Part shown: in pieces, positions 42,140-53,393 of the stretch
Layout: the number at the start of each line of letters is the position of its first letter
Numbering within the stretch: position 1 is the first letter of the stretch
Source: Clonostachys chloroleuca
Taxonomy: Eukaryota; Ascomycota; Sordariomycetes; Hypocreales; Bionectriaceae
DNA: 64,000 nucleotides
Assembly (NCBI GenBank): GCA_037952775.1
Contig: JBANAY010000003.1
Coordinates: forward strand, 31,372,001 to 31,436,000
Direction: 5' to 3'
Program-made: the position numbers and the translations under genes
The notes under the pieces: generated by a model
Told to the model about the DNA's origin: nothing
Seen by the model: the letters and a program-made list of their open reading frames with translations, nothing else
The model's database searches: none

Positions 42140-43017
42140 ATTGAAATTCTCAGTCTTCTTCTATGTGGCTAGCGAAGTCCGGATATTTAGGTGCCAGAAT
42201 GAAGCCTCCCAAGGAGATAACCTCGATTGGCCCGATGAGATGGTGATGAAAACAGTGAAGTAAAAGTTGAGCTTGCGAATGTGTTCAGAACGAGCGATGT
42301 GAACCTTAATGAAGGTCGGGCTTACAGTTGACGCTCAGATATCCACGCTAGAAGCACCAGAATGAGAAAGGAAACTAGAAGAGAGGGTCAAAACCAGCAT
42401 GGCGACCTCTTGGTGATGATTGTGCGAGGCAGAACAATACGAACGTCGAGTGTCGTTGGTGGTGGGTCGGAGGGATGAGACTACAATAGGACAAGTTACT
42501 ATTCCCACCAAAATAGGCGCATTTACCACCTGCGGGTGATGCTCCTGACCCTCCGTGGGTTGGCGGCAAAGTGCCTACATTAGTGCGCCCATTCTCTTAC
42601 TGCATCAGTTGGACTTTGTCAACTGGTTAGATAAATGTTCAAACTGAAACCCCTTCTAACCCATTGTCCGGGCAGGTGTTCAGTTCTTTAGTATCTACTA
42701 ATGCAAGGGTGTACTCAGATGCCATTCTGGCCGGTCCCTTGCATGGCAATTTCATTCATTAGTATTGGTTGGCAGTGATTATTATCTAGTAGGTACTATC
42801 ATATATACATTCAGCGTGATATCGCTGTCATCCATCAATTAGTGAGCCTCCAGTCCGACCCTGCCGGCAGATGCATCGTGTCAACATATAGCAGTTTCGC
42901 CTTTCACCAAGATAGCACCCTCCAATTCTCTAATTGGAGGCTTTATCATCAAAAATATCTTCTGATAGTCCACCTGTGGGCAGTAAACTCCATAACTCGG
43001 CATCCGATCACTCCACA
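42140..43017. other. Intergenic between STE14 and TMEM170-like gene
   Basis: STE14 promoter side; AT-rich, with no gene seen. Confidence 0.55.
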
Positions 43018-43505
43018 CTATAATCCACCTTGAATAGAGAAGGACGATATAATGAGAATGAGGACGCATATAAACCCCCACGTGCAAGGAATCCACGTAT
43101 TCATCTCGTAGTACCCGGCACCATACACCGCACCAAGTCTAGGCCAGTGTGTTAGCAACTCTACTGTTTGTAAAACCAGGAGGCTGGACCATACACTAAA
43201 CCGACGAGACTACCTGACAAAACGGCCTCGATGGCCGCCACAGTCAAGTAGACGAAAGGGACAGCCCATAGGTACTTCCATGACGAGATCTTGCGGCCGT
43301 GGGTGAAGATGGCAATGACCACGGCAGCCAAGTGGAAGAGGGCGAAGAAGACGAGTGTCCAGACGACGGTGAATCGCCAGATATCGCCAATATAGTAGAG
43401 TGTGAATCTTCTGTCGGGGGTCCTGTCGTAGATGGTCTCGACGTTGAGGGATGGGAACGGCGGGGTGTGGTAGGTCTCAGGAGGCTGAGGAGCTGAACGC
43501 TGCAT
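43018..43505 (-). CDS. TMEM170-like integral membrane protein
   Basis: Two exons, 43505-43195 and 43138-43018, separated by a 56-bp intron, give 143 residues. Three or four membrane segments are seen: FTVVWTLVFFALFHLAAVVI, YLWAVPFVYLTVAAIEAVLS with SLVGLVLGAVYGAGYY, and WGFICVLILIISSF near the C-terminus. The order LYYIGDIWRFTVVWTL and the end SSFSIQGGL match the fungal relatives of TMEM170, a small family linked to ER and nuclear-envelope shape in animals. The fungal role has not been inferred beyond this. The open frame runs on past the donor to a stop at 43161, but splicing restores the conserved C-terminus. Confidence 0.8.
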
Positions 43506-44023
43506 CTTGTCGTCGCTTAGGGATGTTCAGTCGTCGCGATACCATTCCGGGGCGAGCACACATGCTGCGCAATCGGTACAGACACTTTGCGAGATCCCTC
43601 GAGGATATCGCGAAGCAGGCGCTGGGGCCGAGAATCAGAGCGTGGGCGCGAGAATCATCAATCAATTATCTGGTGTTGAAGTAGATTAGTCGCCTGCACT
43701 CTCTGGTGTTTACTTACGGCATCTCCATATCACCCAAGTCATTAATTAGTGGCGGCCCAGAGCCCGCATTTCGGGGGCGGGTCCCCTGAGCTGCCATGCA
43801 GAGGCTCTAATTACCCTCTGGGGCACTGTCGACAGCGCCTCCAATCACCAAACAGTCCCTCAGGCTCGGTACGCGGCACGTCACAAGATCCCTGGACTTT
43901 GAGCCTCGGCATTCGACCGATAGTGCTCAACGGCTACCACTCGATTCTTCAACATCCTCCGTCGCGCACTCACACCCACAGCGCATCCCCGAGGAGCCAA
44001 TCCTCTCGATACCCCAAGGCAAA
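43506..44023. promoter_or_regulatory. Divergent 5' region between TMEM170-like gene and PEX8
   Basis: 518 bp between start codons facing apart. No specific site could be named. Confidence 0.5.
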
Positions 44024-46078
44024 ATGGCCGACCGGCTACTCAACACCGTCTTGCAGTACTACCAAGACGTTCACGATGCTGCGAGAACGGAGCAGATCAT
44101 CGGATCGACCGCGCACCTCCTCGCCCAGCTCTCCAACCCTCTCAACCTGGGTATCCTGACCTCCCAGCTTCTCACGGCCCGAGCCATCTGGCATAACCCC
44201 GACGGGCTCCGCACGTCCATTCGCATCGTCAGCATCTACAACACCGCTGCGTCCCGCGTCCGCGAGCAAGAGAAAGAGAAAAATGCAGGAATCGGTCTCC
44301 GTGGCGGCGGTGGGCTCCATTGCGAGGACTGGGTTCGCGCAGTCGTCAAGGGAGCTGATGATCGGTCGCGCCGGTGGCAGCATCTGCTTGTCCTCACCGG
44401 TGTGTTGATGGGGATGGAAAACGACGACCGGCGATCCCTCACTGCAGCTATGCGAAATACCCTCGAGAACGCGATTGTAACGGCTGCGAACCTGGCTCTG
44501 GAGACACATGTGCAGGATGGCCATCTTGCCGCTGCCTCCATAGTGATGGCGCTCAACTTTGCGTTCCCCCTGCTGTCTGAGTTCAACAGATCCCAGGTCA
44601 ATTGTAATGCGCTTTTGCCCATCATTGTCCGTACCATCACCACCGAGGAAGGGTTCCGCGACGGTCAGTTCCTCGAGGCCATTGTGCGCGACGTCTCCGG
44701 TACGCTAGACACAGTTCTCAACTGGCCCGCAAATTCACTTTCGTTCCAGGCTCTTCAGGCCATGGATCAGCGACCGTTGATGGGAAACATGGGTCCATTG
44801 TCTAAGCTTGCTGGGTTCGCTGTCTCTCAGGCCCAGGACACAAATGCTGTGCTCTCGGCCCAACAGCAATTACTCAACTTCACAGGAACCCTGCTGGATC
44901 TTTGGAGGAGACTCCCCTTCAGCGATGTAGATCCTGCTCTGGAAGCAACCAAGCTGAGCTCCGAGACCGCCCAGACCACTTGGCCAGCTCTCTGGCAGCT
45001 CCTGCGAAAGCTACTCTTCGGAGTCGTGGCAATCCTACAGGCCATCGTCTCCCGCAGTCTTCTAGACCCTTTGATGATCAACGAAAGGGCTGCTCCCGCC
45101 ATCTCTTCCAAGTCTCTCCATATTCTAAGGAACCTTTCTTTTATTTCTTCCCACGGCGGGAATAACGCCTTCCAGGTCTACACATTCACATACATGGCTT
45201 CCATCGATGTCATCTCGCGTCACCCACCTGCCTGCGAAATGTATCTGGCGGAAACACGGCCGCAAGCTCCGGTTATGCTACCAAGCCAACACTGCCAGAG
45301 GACCTTGGACCTCTTTTTCCTCAATCTCGCAGAGCATCTTCCCCTGTCGCTGTCCACGAATGCGTGCGAGAATCTCGTGCTTGAGCCAGCTCTTGCATAC
45401 ATCTCCCACGATGGACCAATGACCCGCACCATTGTCGAGCTGTTCGAAGCTGCCCACAGTGCCGTCCTATCCGTCCTGTCATGTCCACAGCACAGTCCTC
45501 TCACCGTCCGCATGGCCCCCTTCTACATCCTGAAGCTCTTTGAATCATTCCCAAGACACATTTCTCCCCGTCAATTCAGACTAGCTTTCAAGACCGTCAT
45601 GCAGATTGTATCACCGCCCTTCCCTGTTGCCGCCATAAACCCAGACCTGTCGGAGACTCTTCTCGAGCTCCTCCGGCATTACATGGCCAATGCGTCCACC
45701 GAACCCCTTCCGGCCACTCTGGATGCCGAGAATGGCCAGGCGGGGACCCAGCAAGCTGAGGACCTTCTGTCCTACCAAAGCTCGCTTGCTCTGGCCCTCG
45801 TCGACTCCTTGCCGTTCTTACCGTTGCCAATCGTGGAGGATTGGCTCGCCACGGCTGCTCAGGCGCTGAATGAGATTGAAGATCCCGGCCTGAGGGAGCC
45901 CGTCAAGAGGAGGTTTCTGGATATCCTCGTCAGTGGAGAGATGGATGTCGAGCGGGCAGCCATCGGCGTGAACTGGTGGGGCACAAGGGGCGGTCGAGAA
46001 TCTGTTCTCTTAGGCCGGACCTCCGAGTCTCTCATGATGAGCGGTGCCATTGGGCCCGAGCGGTCAAGCCATCTATGA
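44024..46078 (+). CDS. PEX8: Peroxin Pex8 (annotated Pex17 in some filamentous fungi)
   Basis: A single exon of 684 residues, alpha-helical and without clear membrane segments. The N-terminus MADRLLNTVLQYYQDVHDAA and the following LSNPLNLGILTSQLLTARAIW fit the filamentous-fungal Pex8/Pex17 family as I know it. Pex8 sits on the inner face of the peroxisomal membrane, joining the docking and RING complexes of the importomer. The C-terminus is SHL, a recognised variant of the PTS1 signal (Ser, basic, Leu), which agrees with a matrix-side protein imported by Pex5. Homologues are poorly conserved, so confidence rests on the ends and overall length. Confidence 0.8.
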   Translation: MADRLLNTVLQYYQDVHDAARTEQIIGSTAHLLAQLSNPLNLGILTSQLLTARAIWHNPDGLRTSIRIVSIYNTAASRVREQEKEKNAGIGLRGGGGLHCEDWVRAVVKGADDRSRRWQHLLVLTGVLMGMENDDRRSLTAAMRNTLENAIVTAANLALETHVQDGHLAAASIVMALNFAFPLLSEFNRSQVNCNALLPIIVRTITTEEGFRDGQFLEAIVRDVSGTLDTVLNWPANSLSFQALQAMDQRPLMGNMGPLSKLAGFAVSQAQDTNAVLSAQQQLLNFTGTLLDLWRRLPFSDVDPALEATKLSSETAQTTWPALWQLLRKLLFGVVAILQAIVSRSLLDPLMINERAAPAISSKSLHILRNLSFISSHGGNNAFQVYTFTYMASIDVISRHPPACEMYLAETRPQAPVMLPSQHCQRTLDLFFLNLAEHLPLSLSTNACENLVLEPALAYISHDGPMTRTIVELFEAAHSAVLSVLSCPQHSPLTVRMAPFYILKLFESFPRHISPRQFRLAFKTVMQIVSPPFPVAAINPDLSETLLELLRHYMANASTEPLPATLDAENGQAGTQQAEDLLSYQSSLALALVDSLPFLPLPIVEDWLATAAQALNEIEDPGLREPVKRRFLDILVSGEMDVERAAIGVNWWGTRGGRESVLLGRTSESLMMSGAIGPERSSHL

Positions 46079-47363
46079 AGACCCTGTGCCTAGATCAACC
46101 CGTGCTCATCGAGGCTGAATACAACACTTCGTCTGGACAAGTATCCGCTCCGGCTCCATCATGAGCCATGTATCTTGTCCTGCTCTGACGGGGTAAACCC
46201 AAGATTCCAATACGGCTTCATATATTGTCAAGGTTTCCTCTTGTGGGTGTTAGAAGCACGCCCATGATACATTAGGAGCCCAATGCTCTGTCCTAGTCCG
46301 GATGGCATCTCTCAATGCCAATCGAAAATGCCATCAGGCAGCTGGGCCAACCTGTTCTCCATGAAATAAATCCGGACGGGACGCCCGGATATCGTGAATG
46401 CGGACACTAGTCATCAGACATCACAGACATCACTTTACCTCCTAAAAGTTGCGAGATAGAGTGATTTAGCAGGGCGAAACACTCCAATAGCTGTTGCCAG
46501 CTTTGGCAGATCCTAAAATACTGCAATCCCGCTGCAAATGTCTTCCTAAGGCTCGGGGCCTGAGATAGTCTTCTCCAACTCCAGCGGACGACATTTATTC
46601 CCAAGCCTCAAATACATAGGCAGCACTCTCTTAGCTTCGACAGCTTTGCTCAGCTTCTTATTACTATGTTGGTGTTCATTGAGTTTAGCGTAGCATTTAG
46701 TTAACTCTTTCGGCGTGCTATTTATATAAGACATCTAGCTTCACCAACGTCCAACTAGTTCATTCCTGTCCGCATGCTCTACCCTCCCTCCGCGTGCCGC
46801 ATACCTACCAAATCCTCTCTTCCCCGCATCCGTTTGTGTAGCTCTATGCAGACCACCACCTGATAAAGTTCATCTCAGACCCGGATAAGCATAGCATGAC
46901 GTCCTTCCTCGAACAAGCGTAGATCATGTCGTCAGTGAGGTGAGCTTACCCCGCCAATGCTCCCTCGTCATCCAACACATCCCCCAATCCCGCGACATGG
47001 ATAGCTCCAGAGCTCCTACCCATCACGTAGAAAATGTGTAGCACTTGACCCGCCAATGGCGCTCGCCCTCAGGCTCAATTCTGGATAACGTCATGGTGGG
47101 AGGATAGACCCCAGCCTATTGAATTCAAAACACAGGGTCCGTAGCACCTTCCCAAGCTCTCCGAAGAGAAGGAAGGAATGGAGGGATCGCCAGTCACACG
47201 AGAGGGTGAAGTAGCTGTCCCCCAAGTATAAGAGGGCAAGCTCCGGTCCAGCTACTTTAATTTAACCATTACACCTTTCTCCCACGAGCTCCAAGACTGC
47301 ATCATACCAACTCACACCATAACAAAATCCTCATAACAAGATCCATCTGATACTACTTCCATC
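46079..47363. other. Intergenic, no gene seen
   Basis: Overlapping minus ORFs at 46407-46734 carry no features. The last 150 bp are pyrimidine-rich, as in a promoter and 5' leader. Confidence 0.55.
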
Positions 47364-48008
47364 ATGTCTCAACAAAGAGATCCCTACGGTGTATGTTCCC
47401 TTTCATAACATTCCTAAATCCATTTTCTAACAAGAGTTGCAGATTCCCATCAATCCGCACCGATCCTATGAGCAGTACGGCGCCAACGCTGTCAGTACCT
47501 CCGTATTCTTTTCTTCTTCATTCACATGTATCCTAACTGAGAAGCATTCCAGATGAACGAAGGCGGCGGTTTTCTCGAAACTCGCGGCCAGGGCTACGCT
47601 GAGAACATGACCACAGAAGGTGCCCCTCGCCGGCAGCAACAGATGAAGACGGAGAACATCGCCGACCAGCGCTCAGACACCCAGAGATACGGCTCTGACA
47701 GCCGCGACGACGACATGTACGGGATCGGGCTCGGCGGCGGCGACCGTCATCATATTCCCGGTGATCTTGAGACGAGCCCGACCGATAAGCCGTCACGTCG
47801 CCAGGATGAGGATCTGTACGACCGAGACTCAGGTCTCCAGCAGCAGCAAGGGCGCCAGCAGGGCTTCCAGCAGCAGTCGACCGAGCAGAATCAAAAGGGG
47901 GACAGCATGCTCGGCAAGATGATGGAAAAGACCGGTGGGGTTCTCGGAAGCAAGCGGCTGGAAGAGCAGGGCCGTGAGAAACGAAACGACCCAAGGAACT
48001 ATGACTGA
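47364..48008 (+). CDS. Small hydrophilin-like, Gly/Gln-rich protein of unknown function
   Basis: Three exons, 47364-47390, 47443-47490 and 47553-48008, all phase 0, give 176 residues. The two first exons encode only 9 and 16 residues (MSQQRDPYG and IPINPHRSYEQYGANA). The rest is very hydrophilic, rich in Gly, Gln, Asp and Arg (LQQQQGRQQGFQQQSTEQ), without Cys or Trp, and ends in a helical segment (MLGKMMEKTGGVLGSKRLEE). Composition is like stress hydrophilins or LEA-type proteins; this is inference from composition only. An abundant, stress- or spore-related role would fit the pyrimidine-rich leader. Confidence 0.7.
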
Positions 48009-48300
48009 GGGAGAGATCGTGAACCATTCTGGAACTCAAGGTGACGATTAAGTTGCCGTCCTTGTATTATTAACACTTCCTTGCGTCTCTTGCTCCTTGT
48101 ATGAATATCCTAAAAAATATCATTCTGCTTTTCCCTCCATCCATGACTCTGTATGATCAGAGAGATTATGTGTAAAAAGAATGGATGCCAATACGCTCAA
48201 CTCCATACCCAAGCAAGGGAACCATCAGGTGTCCATTGCAATTCTAATTAAATGCATGAGCTGGCCAGCTCCAGCCACAAATTGTAAACGCTCCTCTGGT

Positions 48301-50859
48301 TTACTCCAACTTCTTTTCGACTTTGACCAACACTGCTCCATCTGACAGCTTGTCATTCGCATCGAAGAGATGAATAAATCTGTATCCAACTCCCAATCTG
48401 TCCAGCTTGACACACGCCCACGCTGCGAGATCATCCTTGCCAATCTCGTCATCCCTGATGGTGAAGCGCACGAACGTCAGTCCATCGACTACACCTGGGA
48501 TATCTTTGAGCTCGACTTTCTCGTTCCCCATGTCGATATGGCAACCCTTATACGACCGTGTCTTGACCTTGTATTCGTCCTCACGCTCGAGTTCCTTGTT
48601 CTGGATATGCCCTCCCCGGATTTCCTCAGAAGAATCCGAGTACACTGCCACCTTGACGTACGGCCGGAAGCTCCTGTCGTGGGTATCACCCAATGGGAGG
48701 GGGATATTCTGGGCCGCAAGGAAGGTAATCGTCAAGCTAAGCTTCCGTGTGATAACATCCTTGACAGTAGAGCGTCCCTCTAATTCTGGGTGGTACCCTA
48801 TTCCAATGATTTTGTCAGTCAATCACATACTCTTTGCATCGTGCTTGTGAACAATCAGAGAATGGCTCGCAGACGTACCTGGGGGTTTGAGAACATAGCC
48901 TCCTGTGCCAGCAAACATGGCTTCGTTTAACATCATTGACCTACTGTTCTTCTTTTGCCAGTTGAGCGCGACGATCTGACAACCCGCACCCCAAAAGGGG
49001 GAGGGATCCAAGTTTTGGGACCCGGCCCGGAAACCCGACGGGTAGGTACGCATCATATAGCGCTTATTGTGTTCCCAGATGGCCCATTCGTTTCGTGAAT
49101 AAGCTCCCATATAAAATGTCGATTCCGCAAGGGAGAAAATATGGGTTGTCATCGTGGCTTCTGGCTGAGTAAAGCTTTTGAAGGACACGCCTTTGGTGTA
49201 GACACCCATACGGCTCAGCTCCTGGATAGTCTTAGGAGCCTTGGCTACTTTAGCCTCTTTAGTCTCTTTCACTTCCTTCACCTCCTTTGATTCATTTAAC
49301 ACCTTGGTCTCTGTGGTTTCCTTGATCTCCTTGGATCCGTCAGGCAAGGTGGTTTCCTTTGTCTTTGTAACTTCCTTCGTCTCTTTTGGCCCATCAGAGA
49401 CGTCGGTTTCTTTGGTCATTGTGACCTCCTTGGTCTCCTCAGACACCTTAGACTCAACAGTTATCTTGGTTTCCTCGGTCTCTGTAGGGGCCTTCGTCTC
49501 GATAGGGCCCTTGGACTCCTCGGGCACCTTAGTTTCCTTGGTCAGTTGAATTTCTGTGGGTTTCTCAGTCTCGTTGAGACCCTTGGGCTCGCCAGGGGAC
49601 GTGGTTTCCTGAGCTGTCGGGACTGCTTTGGTCTCCTTGGACTCTGTGGACTCCTTGACTCCCTCTACGGTTTCAGCTGCAGGCTGAATATCTTCGTTAC
49701 TCGGCTTCTTCTCTGGAGGTGAATACTTGACCTTGATCAAGATTTTATTTTTCAATTCACCGGGGCTGGGCAAAAGAGCTGGCTCTGAATCACGCTCAGC
49801 CACCAAGTATTCACCCCAAATCTCCTTCATGATTTTCACCATGGAGAGCTGCTGTGCAGGGTTGCAGTGAACCTCTAAGCTGATGATCAATGGAGCGTCG
49901 GATGTGACAAAGGCACTCTCCTTGATAGCCACGCAGACCTCCCGGAAAGTGATCTTGGTCGTCCTAGTATGGCCATGGGTCACTACGGGTTCAACCTCGA
50001 TAGCTCCGGGTTCATCGACGATAATGCTGGAGACGGCATCTGTGCTCAGTGTAGCCTGATCGGAGTCTTTGGCGGGCGGACTGTCCGTGCCTTTCGGTTT
50101 TTCAGACCTCTTTTCTGGCCGCTTCAAGCGCGTAGACAGGGAACGAGAAATTTTGCTCTTTAATGCGCCAAAGGTACTCCTTCGCTTCGGCTTGCCAAAC
50201 ACCTGGTCACTAGCACTGTCGCTGTCCTTTGCAGCAGGCTTGGCTGCGGCTTCGACTTCCTTTTTGGCTTTGAGATCAGCTTTCTGGGCCTTCGCTTTAG
50301 AGTTCTCCTCGTCACTAGAACTGCTGCTGCTGCTGCTGCTACTGCTACTGTCATCCTCGCCATTCCAAACATCAATCTCAACACAACGACAACCTCTTAG
50401 CAGAACATCGGTGTACGTTTCCGTGGTGCTCTCCCCAAATACTTGCTTTCCTGCAAGGTAAGTATTGTGACTGGAGCTGATGAAGTAGCTGGAGAGGGGC
50501 CATGACAGATCTGTTGGCTTGGGAGGAGTGGTGAGGGCGGCAGAAGAGGAGGTCATGTAGCCCAGAAACTTGTGGAAATCAAGCTCATCGTAGGTAAGAA
50601 GCTTGGAGGCGTTTGAGTCTTCCGAGTCTTGGTGTTGAATGTCCCGTAGAAAGGCCGCTATTTGCTCCTTGGTCCAATTCTTATCTGAGCCAGCGTGGGT
50701 CTCAAAGATCTTCTGGAGGTGAGGAAGAACCTTGTCTTGGACAACTTTGATTGAACGGTTTCTTTCACCAAGACCTCCGCCTGCCAGCTCTGTGTGGGAT
50801 GATGGAGACGAGGTCGCCAGAACTGCATTGGCGGACGCTGCCATTGCTGCGAAGGCCAT
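48301..50859 (-). CDS. PLC1: Phosphoinositide-specific phospholipase C (delta-type, Plc1-like)
   Basis: It cleaves PI(4,5)P2 to diacylglycerol and IP3 in Ca2+ signalling at the membrane. Exons 50859-48879 and 48797-48301 give 825 residues. In order: an EF-hand-like N-terminal region (DKNWTKEQIAAFLRD), catalytic X box with SSSHNTYLAG and CVEIDVW, a second catalytic His in SLEVHCNP, Y box (FSLAESTFYMGAYSRNEW to WGAGCQIVALNWQ), then a C2 domain (LSLTITFLAAQNIPLP to the end). Two large insertions stand out. One, in the X box after WNGEDD, starts with 13 serines and is basic. The other is the X-Y linker, about 110 residues of ETKE/ESKG-type repeats. Catalytic residues look intact. Confidence 0.93.
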
Positions 50860-53393
50860 GGTGTGAGAGAGAGAGAAGGTAGCACCTCAGTCGAGTGGAC
50901 GCTTACGAGGGATATGATAAGAAGCGGACCGGAAAGACTCCAGCCGGCGAGGACAACTAAAAAGGGCGAGGAGCTAGTTGGGGCCGCTTGAAAAGGAGAA
51001 AATAAGCCTGCGGTGCTTCAATAACGCCTCAATGGGTGCTGGATGAAGGTGAGAGGAGCAGAGAGGATATGAGCCACGAACAGCAAGACACAAAGAATCA
51101 GAGCCGTGGCTCAGCCCAGGCACAGGACAGTAAATGAAATATGGAACGACCTGAGCTATGGAAACGCCTACGTAGCACACACTTGGCTTTCTTTCAGCTT
51201 GCCAGGCCACTCCGCTGTTGGTTACCCTTGCTGCAGCGGTGCTTGGGAAGGCTCCACTCAGCGCCAGATCAACCAGCGGAACTGCCCACGCTCTAGACCA
51301 CGCGGGCAGCCACGACCAGCGCGCACCTGCTGATGTGCCTCACTCTCAATACTTGGCGCCCCAAAGTCCCTGGCTCCCTATTTGGTGGCCCACGGATCGT
51401 CCAGGGGTAGTGGGTAAGCCTACCAGCTAGGTACCTTAATCCGAGCTGCATGCTTAGTAGAAGGGTTGCTGTCTTGCAATTATACGCGGCTGCCGGGTTG
51501 CCTGGTCCATTGCAGCACAGATCCAATACGTCTGAGAATGCAGATAAGATATTACACAAAAACACACCACCCATGGAAACACCCATGACGTCTCACGGGA
51601 GCTGGCCAGCGAGTTGCTCTGGCTACCACACAAGCACCGCCCTCCTCGCCAGGCCCCCTGCATCAATATGCCATGCTCCCAGGTTGCCAACCAAAATACG
51701 CAGTGCCTCAGTAACACAGTCTGTGCGGATATCGCTGCATGCTCCTTGTCACGAATCGTACTCTTTTGCAAACATGCACAGCTGAAATGCCGCGCGTCAG
51801 TGGGCAATCAGTCCCATCCGTTGCAATCTAACCCAGCAACTCTTGGGTGATGTACTACCCTACAGCATGTCGATCCTAGAAATCGAGTTGGAGCCACGGT
51901 GCTACCCTACAGCCTCACTGCTTCTCTTTGACAAACTCGACTGCAGCCTGGGGGAGTATTGATGTGAGGTCATCAAGGTCGTTGTCGATTGGCTGTAATT
52001 GCGGCTTTATATATTTGGTTAATCTTTCTTGTTCTAATCGACCATTACTAACGTAATGAGCGGCAAGCAGACGAGGTCTCGTATTTCCCATGAGACGGTC
52101 GTATGTGACAATATAGTGTCTGATTCAAGTTTTTCCACAAAACCATTGCATGCCACGGTAAAAAGATTAGAGGTACTCTTTCTCGACCAGATTACGGAGA
52201 GCCTCCCACCGAGGCGCTTCGAGGCCGACATTTCATGCACCCATGTCAGGATGTTCTAGCTGCCTGTGTCCTCCAGCTTTCACTCCTTTACAAGCGCCAA
52301 GCTCAAACACTCCTCGCTTTTAGAAATTTGAGGTGGTATGGATTGAGTAAGAGTATATTCTAGTATATTTATGGTAAAATCAGAGTGTTGGTTGTGCTAA
52401 GGAGGAGGAAGAGGGCGTTGAGTGCCAATACGGGGACGGGCATAAAGAAGACCTGCAGTATCGGCTGCCGAGTTGGCAACTTTGTGAATGGCCGACTTTG
52501 GAATTTTGAGCGCCGCCGAGCTTTGGCTTCAGGGACGCATCTTGTTACTCACAGTTAAAGCTTTTCTGTAGAGTCTGGATACGAGTCGAATGAAAACTCT
52601 GTTTGCTCTGTCACGCGGTATCAGCCCTTAAATCCACACACGCAGGATGTTCTATATATAAGGCCACAACATCGCTCGCTTTTTGTTTTTTCTTTCTCTC
52701 CCTCCATAGTATCTTAGAGATATGATGCATCAAGCCAGCAGCCGCATCAGAGCAATGATGAAGTTGATAGTCCTGTTATACAGGGCAATATACTGAGCTC
52801 CGAGACCCCAACGTCTCACCCTTCGCAACAAGAACGATGAAGTCGATTGTTCCGCTAGGCGGACAAACGCACCGAGTTCTTTTTCCACGGATAGCCGGTA
52901 TGATCTTTTTTAACAGCTTGTTCCAAAAGCATTGGCGAGAGTCTTCAGTTCGAAACAGCGGGACAGGACTACTTTTCAAGCCTCTGGCGTGTTGGTTTTT
53001 GTCTGCTCTAGGAGCCTAGAGAGGCCGCGGTGGTGAGACATGGCCCCTAATTATTCCTCCAGGCTGAGAGGGACAGAAGAAGATTGAATGGCTATAACGA
53101 TCCGAATGCAACAGAGATGAATGCGTTATTTGCATTGTCGAGTGGCACGCAGAAAGGCAGGGGATGTGGAAGTATTTCACTTGCTGGGCTGGTGGTTCCT
53201 GAGGCAAGAGACAATAATGAGGTCTTCGGCATAAAGAAGCATTTGGCATCATTCTTCAAGAAGCATAGGATAGGACTGGCCCGGTCTTTGCTAGAGGGGC
53301 CTTTTGTAGAGGGAAGCACTGAAAATACAATCACCTTTCAATATGCAGGCTAATTAGTGGGCGAACGGTTAATACATGTTGTCTATTTACATA
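50860..53393. other. Intergenic, 2.5 kb, no gene supported
   Basis: It holds the PLC promoter and the 3' flank of NRDE2. Several 60-110 residue ORFs (51293-51807, 52034-52259, 53016-53353) overlap on both strands and show no features or plausible splicing. Confidence 0.5.

Noticed and set aside
52034..52259. Overlapping 67-68 residue ORFs on both strands
   Set aside because: No family likeness, splice signals or codon bias; left as intergenic.
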